A stretch of 64,000 bases of DNA from Shouchella rhizosphaerae. GTDB lineage: Bacteria > Bacillota > Bacilli > Bacillales > Bacillaceae_D. Made by a program: the position numbers and the translations under genes. The notes under the pieces are model-generated. The model was not told the DNA's origin. It did not search any database and saw nothing but the letters and a program-made list of their open reading frames with translations. Below, one piece after another: positions 34,546-42,687 of this stretch; within the stretch, counting starts at the first letter, position 1, and each line of letters starts with the position of its first letter. The stretch is from assembly GCF_900142675.1 (NCBI RefSeq), contig NZ_FRBS01000001.1, forward strand, positions 186,001 through 250,000, written 5' to 3'.

Positions 34546-35484
34546 ATGGAGAAGAAAAAAATTGGATTGCTTGTCATGGCTTATGGCACGCCGCGCAAGA
34601 AAGAAGAAATCGAACCGTATTACACACATATTCGCCACGGACGCAAGCCTTCAGAAGAGGCACTTGCTGATTTGCAGGAACGCTATGAAGCAATTGGGGG
34701 CACAAGCCCTTTGGCTCGCATTACGGATGAGCAAGCAAACGGGCTTGCTGCTGTTTTAAATGAGCAGCAAGAAGACATCGTTTTTGTGCCTTATTTAGGC
34801 CTTAAACACATTGATCCGTTTATTGAAGATGCGGTTCAAAAAATGAAGAACGATGGCATAGAAACGGCTATTTCGATTGTCCTTGCGCCTCATTTTTCTA
34901 CGTTTAGCGTGCAGTCTTACAATAAGCGCGCTCAGGAAGAAGCGGACCGAATTGGCGGGCCTACAATTTATACAATCGAAAGCTGGTATAAAGAGCCGGG
35001 ATTTTTGCAGTTTTGGAAAGAGCAAATTGAAAATGAAATGAAGAAGGCCGATTCTATTGATGACCTTTGTGTCATTTTTTCCGCGCATAGCTTACCGGAG
35101 AAAATCATTCAAGCAAATGACCCTTATCCAGAGCAATTGCGGGAAACGGCAGACTTGCTTGCGGACATGGCCAATGTACCGAATTATGAAATTGGGTGGC
35201 AAAGCGAGGGGAACACCCCTGAGCCATGGCTAGGGCCGGATGTCCAAGACCTAACACGGGAACTATATGCAAAAAAAGGCTACAAAACCTTTATGTACTG
35301 TCCAGTCGGCTTTGTGGCAGAGCACTTGGAGGTGCTTTACGACAATGATTATGAATGCAAGTTGGTTACAGACGAACTAGGCGTTCGCTATTTGCGCCCG
35401 CCGATGCCAAATGCAGACACTCGTTTCTTAAAGGCGCTCGCCGATGTAGTGACAAAACGCCTGGCCGCTGTGGTGACCAAATGA
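34546..35484 (+). CDS. hemH: Coproporphyrin ferrochelatase HemH (CpfC)
   Basis: A 312-residue ferrochelatase that inserts iron into coproporphyrin III in the Firmicute haem route. VMAYGTPRK at the start, the metal-binding His in [10 protein letters not shown] and the Glu in [12 protein letters not shown] are visible. The ATG at 34546 follows AAAGGATAGG; upstream in-frame codons lie inside hemE. The stop overlaps hemY by 4 bases (ATGA). The final coproheme decarboxylase (HemQ) is not in this window. Confidence 0.95.
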   Translation: MEKKKIGLLVMAYGTPRKKEEIEPYYTHIRHGRKPSEEALADLQERYEAIGGTSPLARITDEQANGLAAVLNEQQEDIVFVPYLGLKHIDPFIEDAVQKMKNDGIETAISIVLAPHFSTFSVQSYNKRAQEEADRIGGPTIYTIESWYKEPGFLQFWKEQIENEMKKADSIDDLCVIFSAHSLPEKIIQANDPYPEQLRETADLLADMANVPNYEIGWQSEGNTPEPWLGPDVQDLTRELYAKKGYKTFMYCPVGFVAEHLEVLYDNDYECKLVTDELGVRYLRPPMPNADTRFLKALADVVTKRLAAVVTK

Positions 35485-36857
35485 AGCAAAAGCGTGTTGC
35501 CATCGTTGGAGCTGGAGCGACAGGGCTGTCAGCTGCACTCTGGCTCCATGATCATAGCGACTTACAATACGATGTATATGAAGCTTCAAATCAAGTTGGC
35601 GGCAAAATTGTTACGTACAAAGACCGTGGTTTTGTAATAGAGGGAGGCGCTGACTCTTATTTAGAGCGAAAAGCGAGCATGACTCATTTCATTCAGCGAG
35701 TAGGCCTTGGCGATTCCCTTGTTCGCAATGAAGTGGGGCAATCCTATATTTTAAAGAGCGGTACGCTTTTTCCGACTCCAAAAAATACGGTGTTAGGCAT
35801 TCCGACAGACATAGATGCGTTTTTGGAAACGAAACTGATTTCGGATGAAGGGAAACGCAATTTATTAAAAGAATATGAGAAGCCGCGATTTGCAAAACCA
35901 GGAGAAGACGTCTCAGCAGGTGCTTTTTTTGAATACCGCTTAGGAAAAGAAATGGTCGATTCGCTCATTGAGCCTTTGCTCGGCGGCATCTACGGCGGCA
36001 ATATTTATGAACTAAGCATGAAAGCGATATTTCCTCATTTCCTTCAATACGAAGCAGAATACGGCAGCCTTTTAAAAGGGGTAGCCGCAACGAAATCAAC
36101 AAGTAAGCAGGCGAAAAAGCAAGGAATGTTTTTAACAGTCAAATCCGGGTTGGCGTCGGTGCTGGAGGCTGCTGCCGAACAGCTTCGCCCTGGGTCTGTT
36201 CATTTAAATGCAGCGGTAGAACGGATTGATGTGCTCGACAACGGGGCTTTTACCGTGTTTGTTAACGGTACCCAAAAACGGTATGATGCTGTGATTGTTA
36301 CGATTCCGCCACAACAAGCGGCAAAATTGTTTGTAGAGATTAACCCGTTTAGTGATATTGGAAGCATCGAGGCGACTTCATGCGCCACTGTCGCCATGAT
36401 CTTTCCTGAGGGCGCTGTTGACAATGAGCATGAAGGAACAGGATTTGTTGTCGCCAGAGGAGGCGATGAAACGATTACTGCTTGCACATGGACCGATTTA
36501 AAATGGCCTCATACAAGCCCTTCTCGCGAAACGTTGTTGCGCGCTTATGTTGGCCGGCCAGGCGAAGAGGCAATCGTAGAAGCAAATGATCAGACCATTG
36601 TAAATGCTGTTTTAGCCGATTTGCAGAACATCATGGCGATCCGTACCCGACCTACTTTTTATCGTGTCACGCGCTGGAAAAAGGCGATGCCTCAATATCA
36701 AGTTGGCCATCTTCAGCGGATTGAACGCTTTAAAAAAGCCTGTGCCAAACATCCAGGCTTGTACGTGACGGGTGCTTATTTTGGCGGAGTAGGTGTGCCT
36801 GATTGTATTGACCAAGGGCAGGCATGCGCGAAGCAACTAATGAACGAAACGACGTAA
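35481..36857 (+). CDS. hemY: Coproporphyrinogen III oxidase HemY (CgoX)
   Basis: A 458-residue FAD enzyme that oxidises coproporphyrinogen III to coproporphyrin III using oxygen. The N-terminal dinucleotide fold (GAGATG, residues 10-15) and the C-terminal [19 protein letters not shown] motif are complete. The ATG at 35481 overlaps the hemH stop by 4 bases; longer frames upstream lie within hemH. Last gene of the operon, with a terminator starting within its last codons. Confidence 0.94.
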   Translation: MKQKRVAIVGAGATGLSAALWLHDHSDLQYDVYEASNQVGGKIVTYKDRGFVIEGGADSYLERKASMTHFIQRVGLGDSLVRNEVGQSYILKSGTLFPTPKNTVLGIPTDIDAFLETKLISDEGKRNLLKEYEKPRFAKPGEDVSAGAFFEYRLGKEMVDSLIEPLLGGIYGGNIYELSMKAIFPHFLQYEAEYGSLLKGVAATKSTSKQAKKQGMFLTVKSGLASVLEAAAEQLRPGSVHLNAAVERIDVLDNGAFTVFVNGTQKRYDAVIVTIPPQQAAKLFVEINPFSDIGSIEATSCATVAMIFPEGAVDNEHEGTGFVVARGGDETITACTWTDLKWPHTSPSRETLLRAYVGRPGEEAIVEANDQTIVNAVLADLQNIMAIRTRPTFYRVTRWKKAMPQYQVGHLQRIERFKKACAKHPGLYVTGAYFGGVGVPDCIDQGQACAKQLMNETT

Positions 36858-36880
36858 GGCAAAGCCCTACGTCGTTTTTC
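36848..36880. terminator. Terminator after the hem operon
   Basis: ACGACGTA-GGC pairs with GCC-TACGTCGT, followed by TTTTT. The stem begins in the last codons of hemY. Confidence 0.9.
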
Positions 36881-36887
36881 TCATTAA

Positions 36888-37037
36888 TTAAAGGTGATGC
36901 AAATAGCGTGTTTTTAGCTGTTCGTATTCCTGCTCCATTTTTTCGGCATGGATAAAAGCTTCTAGTTCGGCGCGGGAATACTCCGGGCGCTTGCGCTTTT
37001 TAATGCTTATCGTAAAAAAAATAAATGAAAACGTCAT
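36888..37037 (-). CDS. yrzI: YrzI-family small protein, copy 2
   Basis: A 49-residue protein starting MTFSFIFFTISIKKRK and ending TRYLHHL, 34 of 49 identical to the copy at 9503-9652. The family has an N-terminal hydrophobic stretch, a basic patch and a charged helix; function unknown. GGAGGCGA lies upstream of the ATG. It sits at the point where gene order changes from the hem block to the spo0B block. Confidence 0.75.
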   Translation of the reverse strand: MTFSFIFFTISIKKRKRPEYSRAELEAFIHAEKMEQEYEQLKTRYLHHL

Positions 37038-37218
37038 CTACGAAATCGCCTCCTTCCTCTGAAGGTGCAGTCATTAGGTAGAACCTGGCACCTGCTTATT
37101 TAAAATCGATTGCTTTGTGTTTTTTCCTAGTTTTTGGAACAAACCATACATTTTTATCCCCCTCTCAATTTTTCCCAGCTTTTGCCCACAAAAAAACCGC
37201 AGATGTCTCCCTGCAGTC

Positions 37219-37242
37219 AAAAAAGCAGGGCTATCACCCTGC
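37219..37242 (-). terminator. Intrinsic terminator of the 29-codon ORF unit
   Basis: On the minus strand GCAGGG and CCCTGC pair around TGATAG and are followed by TTTTTT. It lies 15 bases after the stop of the small ORF. Confidence 0.75.
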
Positions 37243-37256
37243 GATTGCTTATAAGC

Positions 37257-37346
37257 TCAAACTGTTGAAGCCAATGCAAAAACGCACATAGTGGGTGAAC
37301 AAAAAGAACGATGCAGTTGAATGGTTAATGGCATGATTGTTGTCAT
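37257..37346 (-). CDS. Candidate 29-residue peptide in its own transcription unit
   Basis: An ORF of 29 codons (MTTIMPLTIQLHRSF... ending ALASTV) with AAAGGAG nine bases before its ATG. An ATG three codons earlier abuts the ribosome site. A consensus-like promoter precedes it by about 40 bases, and an intrinsic terminator follows, so the whole transcript would be about 150-170 bases. The peptide has two Cys and a hydrophobic second half but no clear membrane helix. I do not recognise it; it could be a peptide signal, a leader, or the coding part of a regulatory RNA. It is divergent from spo0B. Confidence 0.55.
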   Translation of the reverse strand: MTTIMPLTIQLHRSFCSPTMCVFALASTV

Positions 37347-37385
37347 TTTGTTCATCTCCTTTGCGTTTGATTGAACACCTTTTCT

Positions 37386-37414
37386 ATTATATTCGTTGTT
37401 GACAAAACTGTAAA
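37386..37414 (-). promoter_or_regulatory. Strong sigma-A-type promoter of the 29-codon unit
   Basis: On the minus strand TTTACA (37414-37409), a 17-bp spacer and a perfect TATAAT (37391-37386). The rest of the 510-base gap 37038-37547 holds only the small ORF and its terminator. Confidence 0.7.
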
Positions 37415-37547
37415 GGCTTTTTTCAGAAAAGCAAATAAATTAGGTACAAGCACGAAAAAAAGACATCCTGATTCCGTTATGAAAACGGCATAACAGTGTG
37501 GTACAATTGAAAAGATATGCAGGGAAATTGTGAGTAGAAGGGGACGT

Positions 37548-38099
37548 ATGGAAATGAGGAGCAACGACGAATTGATTCGCATATTGGGATCTATTCGCCA
37601 TGACTGGCTGAATGTGCTCCAGCTAATAAAAGGGAACTTGGCGATCGGCAATCAGGAGCGGGCTGAGGCTGTTCTTGAGGAGGCGGTTGAACAAACGACA
37701 AATGAGAGCCGCCTGTGCAACATGGGGATGCCAAAAACAGCGCTTGTTTTACTTGAGCAAAAATGGCACCAATCAGCTTATGAGATTGCATACGAAGTGG
37801 ACGGTCCTCTTTTAAACTTGGCAAAATATGATAATGCTTTTTCTACATGTTTTGCCCGCTTTTTTTCACTGCTGTCTGAATGGCCGCAGCTAGATGGGCC
37901 TAGTTCCGTTTTTGTTACGTACACGTTTTTTGACCAAAACTGTTTAATCGAACTTGACTATCAAGGGCATATATACAGAAATGACAGTATCTCCAACTGC
38001 TTTAGCGAGATGCCTCCTTCAGTCGTCGTCGACGTAACTAGGCAAGAACAAGCAGGTTATACAGTAACGTTTTTACTGGATGCAACAGCTTCCAATTAG
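37548..38099 (+). CDS. spo0B: Sporulation initiation phosphotransferase Spo0B
   Basis: A 183-residue phosphorelay protein that passes phosphate from Spo0F to Spo0A. The phosphorylated histidine is His18 in SIRHDWLNVLQLIKGNL-like sequence of the first helical hairpin; the C-terminal part is the degenerate ATPase-like domain. The ATG at 37548 has AAGGGGA close upstream; an upstream in-frame GTG lacks one. obg follows after 18 bases, as in B. subtilis. Confidence 0.92.
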   Translation: MEMRSNDELIRILGSIRHDWLNVLQLIKGNLAIGNQERAEAVLEEAVEQTTNESRLCNMGMPKTALVLLEQKWHQSAYEIAYEVDGPLLNLAKYDNAFSTCFARFFSLLSEWPQLDGPSSVFVTYTFFDQNCLIELDYQGHIYRNDSISNCFSEMPPSVVVDVTRQEQAGYTVTFLLDATASN

Positions 38100-38117
38100 G
38101 AAATGGAGTGAACGAAG

Positions 38118-39404
38118 ATGTTTGTCGATAAAGTGAAAGTATACGCCAAAGGTGGAGACGGCGGGAACGGCATGGTGGCTTATCGAAGAGAAAAATATGT
38201 GCCTGACGGCGGACCAGCCGGAGGAGACGGCGGCCGCGGTGCCAGTGTTATCCTTGAAGTGGATGAAGGCTTGCGGACATTAATGGATTTCCGCTACAAC
38301 AAACATTTTAAAGGAAAACGGGGCGAGCACGGCATGTCTAAAAACATGCACGGCAAAAAGGCCGAAGACTTAGTTGTGAAAGTTCCTCCTGGTACGATGG
38401 TAACCGATGAGGAGACAGGGGCGCTGCTTGCTGACTTGACTACACACGGCCAACGGGCTGTTGTGGCTAAAGGTGGTCGAGGGGGGCGGGGAAATGTCCG
38501 TTTTGCAACACCTGCCAACCCTGCTCCAGACCATGCAGAAAATGGCGAGCCAGGGGAAGAACGGAATTTGCTCCTTGAATTAAAAGTGCTTGCCGACGTT
38601 GGATTGGTTGGTTTTCCTAGTGTCGGAAAATCGACGCTTCTGTCGATTGTGTCGGCTGCTAAACCAAAGATTGCTGAATACCACTTTACAACGATTACAC
38701 CAAACCTTGGGGTAGTGGATACACAGGACGGGCGCAGTTTTGTCATGGCAGATTTGCCTGGTTTAATCGAAGGCGCCCATGAAGGCGTTGGGCTCGGTCA
38801 CCAATTTTTGCGGCATATTGAGCGGACGCGCGTCATTGTCCATATTGTAGATATGTCGGCAATGGAAGGGCGTGATCCTGTGGAAGACTATCACAAAATT
38901 AATGAAGAACTATCCCAGTACAATTACCGGTTGACGGAGCGCCCCCAATTAGTGGTTGCTAATAAAATGGACATGCCAGAAGCAAATGAAAACCTTAAGC
39001 GATTTAAAGAGGCACTTGGCGAGGAAACGAAAATTTTTCCAGTTTCGGCGATCACGAAAGACGGTGTCCGTGAATTGATGCTAGCGATTGCTGATGAATT
39101 GGAGCATGCGCCAGAGTTTCCATTGCATGACAGCGAAGAGCAAGTAGAGGGCAGAGTGCTTTATAAACATGAATTGCCAATTGAGCCGTTTACAATCACC
39201 CGTGGAGACGATGGCGTGTTTGAATTATCGGGAGCTGAACTGGAGCGTGCCTTTAAAATGACTGATTTTGCTAGGGAAGAATCTGTACGCCGCTTTGCCC
39301 GGAGGATGAGGAAAATGGGCGTTGATGAAGCGTTGCGGAAGCGAGGCGCAAAAGACGGCGACCTAGTCCGGATTATGAAATTTGAATTCGAGTTTGTCGA
39401 ATGA
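38118..39404 (+). CDS. obg: GTPase Obg
   Basis: A 428-residue ribosome-associated GTPase. The glycine-rich Obg fold (1-158), G domain with GFPSVGKS (165-172), DLPG (212-215) and NKMD (about 282), and the C-terminal OCT domain (about 350-428) are complete. In B. subtilis Obg is essential, links ribosome assembly to stress (sigma-B) and is needed for sporulation. It is the second gene after spo0B and ends at a strong terminator. Confidence 0.96.
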   Translation: MFVDKVKVYAKGGDGGNGMVAYRREKYVPDGGPAGGDGGRGASVILEVDEGLRTLMDFRYNKHFKGKRGEHGMSKNMHGKKAEDLVVKVPPGTMVTDEETGALLADLTTHGQRAVVAKGGRGGRGNVRFATPANPAPDHAENGEPGEERNLLLELKVLADVGLVGFPSVGKSTLLSIVSAAKPKIAEYHFTTITPNLGVVDTQDGRSFVMADLPGLIEGAHEGVGLGHQFLRHIERTRVIVHIVDMSAMEGRDPVEDYHKINEELSQYNYRLTERPQLVVANKMDMPEANENLKRFKEALGEETKIFPVSAITKDGVRELMLAIADELEHAPEFPLHDSEEQVEGRVLYKHELPIEPFTITRGDDGVFELSGAELERAFKMTDFAREESVRRFARRMRKMGVDEALRKRGAKDGDLVRIMKFEFEFVE

Positions 39405-39412
39405 GTTAGTCG

Positions 39413-39446
39413 GGCCAGGCAGTCTATGCTGTACTGGCCTTTTTTA
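39413..39446 (+). terminator. Terminator after obg
   Basis: GGCCAG-GCAG pairs with CTGT-CTGGCC, followed by six T. Confidence 0.88.
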
Positions 39447-39499
39447 AAAGGAGTAAAGCTATATCCAATTGCTTCTGCTACCTTCCCCTAAATGATTTG

Positions 39500-39529
39500 T
39501 TGAAACGAAAGACACACATCTTTTATAAT
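39500..39529 (+). promoter_or_regulatory. Promoter of pheB-pheA with hairpin leader
   Basis: TTGAAA (39500-39505), an 18-bp spacer and a perfect TATAAT (39524-39529). The leader contains a small hairpin (AGGGC and GCCCT, 39540-39559) just before the ribosome site. Confidence 0.6.
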
Positions 39530-39589
39530 CAAATGTAGCAAGGGCGTTTTACACAGCCCTAAAAACTGCCCGAAGGAGAGGGCGTGCCA

Positions 39590-40033
39590 ATGTCGAAAAA
39601 GCAGTTTTATCTGGTCAGGGAAGACATGCTCACAGATGCGATGCAGCGTACGCTTGAAGCCAAGGCGCTTCTTTCTGCGGGGAAGGTCCGCAAAATCAAT
39701 GAAGCTGTCCATCGTGTCGGTTTAAGCAGGAGTGCATTTTACAAATACAAAGATGGGATTTTTCCGTTCCATGCCATTGCAAAAGAACGAATCATGACGT
39801 TCTCTATCAACCTTGCAGATCGATCTGGCACCTTATCGCAATTGTTAAACATTGTTGCCGATACCGGAGCCAATATTTTAACGATTAACCAAACGATCCC
39901 CTTGCAAGGCAGAGCAAATATAACCCTATCTGTCGATACAGCCCCGATTGAAATAGACATAAACGAACTGTTTGAACGGATGGAGGCGCTTGAGTCTGTT
40001 GAACGGGTGGAACTAGTTGGTTCAGGATCATAG
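39590..40033 (+). CDS. pheB: ACT-domain protein PheB
   Basis: A 147-residue protein: an N-terminal helix-turn-helix-like part (NEAVHRVGLSRSAFYKYKDG) and a C-terminal ACT domain (about 68-145, NLADRSGTLSQLLNIVADTG) expected to bind an aromatic amino acid. B. subtilis pheB lies between obg and pheA, and so it does here. An in-frame GTG at 39584 is an equally possible start, since AAGGAGAGGG serves both. Role inferred: regulation linked to phenylalanine synthesis. Confidence 0.88.
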   Translation: MSKKQFYLVREDMLTDAMQRTLEAKALLSAGKVRKINEAVHRVGLSRSAFYKYKDGIFPFHAIAKERIMTFSINLADRSGTLSQLLNIVADTGANILTINQTIPLQGRANITLSVDTAPIEIDINELFERMEALESVERVELVGSGS

Positions 40034-40048
40034 AAAGGAAGCGTTTTT

Positions 40049-40924
40049 GTGAAAAAAGTCGGTTTTTTAGGCCCGAAAGGCACGTTTACGGAAATGGCAG
40101 CATACAGCCTGTTTCCGAAAGAAGAGTTAGTTCCACTGAAAACCATCCCCAAAGTGCTGGATCTCGCATTTGCAAAAGGGATTGACTATGCAGTTGTGCC
40201 AATTGAAAATGCGATTGAAGGAACTGTGAATATTACGCTCGATTATTTAATCCACCATAAGCCCATGCCGATCGTAGCAAGCATATCTCTGGAAATCGCG
40301 CAACATTTGCTGTTTTCGCCAAACAAAGACCGGGAAACGTTCGTTCCTAAGAAAGTCGTTTCCCATCCACAAGCAATTGCCCAGTGCCATCAATTTCTGC
40401 AAAAAAACTATCCTGAAATTGAAATCGAGTATGCCGATTCAACTGGTTCGGCTGCCGCTTGGCTCGCTGAAAACCCCGATGCAGATGCTTGTGTCATTGC
40501 CAACGCGCAAGCGGCTTCGACTTATGGATTAGCTGTTGCTCAAGGAGACATCCATGATTTCGAACATAACCGGACGCGCTTTATCGTGCTAACGGCCAAA
40601 AAGGAACAAGCTCCTCACATAGTAGGCCCAGAGCATACAGGAGACAAAACAACATTGATGGTAACGCTGCCGTCTGATTTTGCCGGAGCCCTCCATCAAG
40701 TGTTGTCCGCTTTTGCTTGGCGAAAGTTGAATTTGTCCAAAATCGAATCACGCCCAACAAAAACCGGCCTCGGAAATTACTTTTTCCTGATTGACATCGA
40801 CCAGTTAATGGATGACGTCCTAGTGCCAGGAGCGATTGCTGAGCTTACTGCACTTGGCTGTAAAGTTGAAGTCCTTGGCAGCTATGCGACATACAGTTCA
40901 AAGGCGACAGCATCGATTAATTAA
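40049..40924 (+). CDS. pheA: Prephenate dehydratase PheA
   Basis: A 291-residue enzyme that converts prephenate to phenylpyruvate. The dehydratase domain (1-182) includes the catalytic TRF motif (176-178), and the C-terminal ACT domain has ESRP (233-236), the phenylalanine-binding motif, so feedback inhibition is expected. GTG start with AAAGGAAG upstream. No chorismate mutase domain is fused. Confidence 0.95.
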   Translation: MKKVGFLGPKGTFTEMAAYSLFPKEELVPLKTIPKVLDLAFAKGIDYAVVPIENAIEGTVNITLDYLIHHKPMPIVASISLEIAQHLLFSPNKDRETFVPKKVVSHPQAIAQCHQFLQKNYPEIEIEYADSTGSAAAWLAENPDADACVIANAQAASTYGLAVAQGDIHDFEHNRTRFIVLTAKKEQAPHIVGPEHTGDKTTLMVTLPSDFAGALHQVLSAFAWRKLNLSKIESRPTKTGLGNYFFLIDIDQLMDDVLVPGAIAELTALGCKVEVLGSYATYSSKATASIN

Positions 40925-40952
40925 GAAGAGTAGCGCCTAGCTACTCTTCTAA
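40923..40952. terminator. Hairpin between convergent pheA and niaR
   Basis: AGAAGAGTAGC pairs with GCTACTCTTCT around GCCTA. The stem overlaps the end of niaR; no T run follows directly, so strength is uncertain. Confidence 0.6.
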
Positions 40953-41477
40953 CAAAAACGACTTTTCTCGGAGCGCGGCGATTGCCTTTTCCACTTGTGC
41001 TTCGTTTTGTCCTTCTACTAAATGGAGGTGGACGCCTTCTGTCAGTTCAGACAGAAGGCTTGCTTTCGTTTTAGCAAGTGTTGCGCAAAAAGCGTCAACT
41101 TCTTGGCGGTTAGAAATATGCATGGCTCCCGTTAATTCACCATAAATGGCATGTTCAATCGAAACGTTGATGACAGTAAGGCCGTGGTCTACAAAAGTGT
41201 AAAGTTCTTCCCGTGTATCTTCAGGACGATGCTGTACGGCAATCAAACGCTGGACTTTCTGTTTGGTAGCCGGGGCCAAGTACATGTATCCTTGTGCGGT
41301 AGCGAAAATCGGTTCCCCTTTCGCTTTCAAAAGCGACATGTCCTGGACAACGACTTGCCTGCTGACACCTGCCCGCTTGGCGAGATCACTGCCTTTTAAC
41401 GGGGTGTTTTCCTTTTTTAGCCACTCAACAATCGCAGCCCGCCGCTCTTCTGACTTTAATTTTTTCTCTTTTCTCAT
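40941..41477 (-). CDS. niaR: Niacin-responsive repressor NiaR
   Basis: A 178-residue repressor of NAD synthesis genes. N-terminal winged helix (about 7-62, KGSDLAKRAGVSRQVVVQD) and C-terminal 3H domain with its conserved His residues (HRPED, DHGLTVINV, HISNRQE). With nicotinic acid bound it represses nadBCA and nifS in B. subtilis. The ATG at 41477 has AGGTGAG upstream; a longer frame upstream overlaps nifS. It is the second gene of a nifS-niaR operon, seven bases apart. Confidence 0.92.
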   Translation of the reverse strand: MRKEKKLKSEERRAAIVEWLKKENTPLKGSDLAKRAGVSRQVVVQDMSLLKAKGEPIFATAQGYMYLAPATKQKVQRLIAVQHRPEDTREELYTFVDHGLTVINVSIEHAIYGELTGAMHISNRQEVDAFCATLAKTKASLLSELTEGVHLHLVEGQNEAQVEKAIAALREKSFLLEE

Positions 41478-41484
41478 CTTTATC

Positions 41485-42600
41485 TCACCTACATACAATC
41501 TTGGTACAGTGTTCAATAAACATACCGACTTCATCTTCCGTCGTCGGTTCTCCTAACGTAACCCTCACATAGCGGTCAGCTTGCTCGTTTGTCAAACCAA
41601 GCGCCAAAAGGGAGAGAGGCGGACTGGTTTGGCCAGCTTGGCAAGCTGAACCAGTGGCAATCGCAAACCCAGCCCGGTCGCATTCAAGCATAAATTGCTG
41701 CCCGCTCCATCCCTTGACGAGCATGCCAATATGAAAAGGCAGGCGCTCTTTTTTAGAACCGATTAATTGAAAATGCCCTGTTGCAGTCAGCTGGCGAATG
41801 ATTGTATCCCGTAGTTCCGCTAGCTCAGTCATCCTTGTTTTCCGAATTGAAAGAGCGTGTTCGACTGCAGAGGCAAAGGCAGCAACTGCTGGCGTGTCCA
41901 CTGTGCCTGGACGAAATCCTGATTCATGACGGGCTTGTTCGTAAAAACCCCGCCAATGGAGACGTTTCGACAAATACACAGCACCTGTCCCTTTCGGAGC
42001 ATACAATTTATGAGCCGAAAAACTTGCTGCATCAAGCAATGAAAAATCAATTTCGATTTTTCCTAATGCTTGTACACAGTCACTATGAAACAGTATACCA
42101 CGGGAGCGTAGGACGTTGCTAAGGTGAGCTATGTCTTGGACTGTGCCAATTTCACTGGAAGCGACAGCAATCGAGGCAAGCACGGTGTCAGGACGCAAGC
42201 TAGCACGAAGCGCTTCGACTGTTACGTTTCCTTCTTCCGTTACAGGTACATAGGTGATTTCATATCCATGTTTCTCTAAGTAGTGCAATGCTTCAAGGAC
42301 AGAAGGGTGCTCCGTCTTGGTGGAGACAAGGTGCTGACCTTTATTACGGTAAGCGAATGCTAATGAGACAATCGCTAAAAAATTGCTTTCAGAACCCGAC
42401 CCAGTAAAATACAGTTCTTCTTCTGTAAGGCGAAGCAATGATGCAAACTTCGTACGCGCCTGTTCAAGGATCGCTCTTGCTTCAAGCCCAAAAGTATGGA
42501 GGCTATTTGAATTGGCAAAAGCCAATTGGGCTGTCTTTTGATATACGTCTAAGCAAAAGGGCGAAAGCGGCGTGGTAGCGCTATAGTCTAAATAATACAT
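41485..42600 (-). CDS. nifS: Cysteine desulfurase NifS for NadA maturation
   Basis: A 371-residue PLP enzyme that delivers sulfur from cysteine. PLP Lys198 (SAHKLYAPKG) and the catalytic Cys320 in TGSACQAG, on a short loop, are seen. Its location divergent from nadBCA matches B. subtilis NifS, which builds the iron-sulfur cluster of NadA. The ATG at 42600 follows TGGAG. A niacin-repressor site probably lies in the shared 87-base promoter region. Confidence 0.92.
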   Translation of the reverse strand: MYYLDYSATTPLSPFCLDVYQKTAQLAFANSNSLHTFGLEARAILEQARTKFASLLRLTEEELYFTGSGSESNFLAIVSLAFAYRNKGQHLVSTKTEHPSVLEALHYLEKHGYEITYVPVTEEGNVTVEALRASLRPDTVLASIAVASSEIGTVQDIAHLSNVLRSRGILFHSDCVQALGKIEIDFSLLDAASFSAHKLYAPKGTGAVYLSKRLHWRGFYEQARHESGFRPGTVDTPAVAAFASAVEHALSIRKTRMTELAELRDTIIRQLTATGHFQLIGSKKERLPFHIGMLVKGWSGQQFMLECDRAGFAIATGSACQAGQTSPPLSLLALGLTNEQADRYVRVTLGEPTTEDEVGMFIEHCTKIVCR

Positions 42601-42651
42601 GGCAATCTCCATTCTTAAAAAAAGGTTGTGTTTTCTATTAGTTTATGTAAA

Positions 42652-42674
42652 TATAGGTGACAAGACAACTGTAA
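42652..42674. promoter_or_regulatory. Candidate NiaR operator in the nifS/nadB divergent promoter
   Basis: TAGGTGACAAGACAACTGTA is similar, as far as I recall the motif, to the NiaR site built around TGTC and GACA halves. It overlaps the only possible promoter space between the two start codons. The exact boundaries are not certain. Confidence 0.35.
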
Positions 42675-42687
42675 AGTGAGTGAGTCT

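Noticed and set aside
37059-37110. Nested inverted repeat GGTGC...GGT.ACC...GCACC after YrzI copy 2
   Set aside because: No T run on either strand and no gene depends on it; it could be a hairpin, but a role is not supported.
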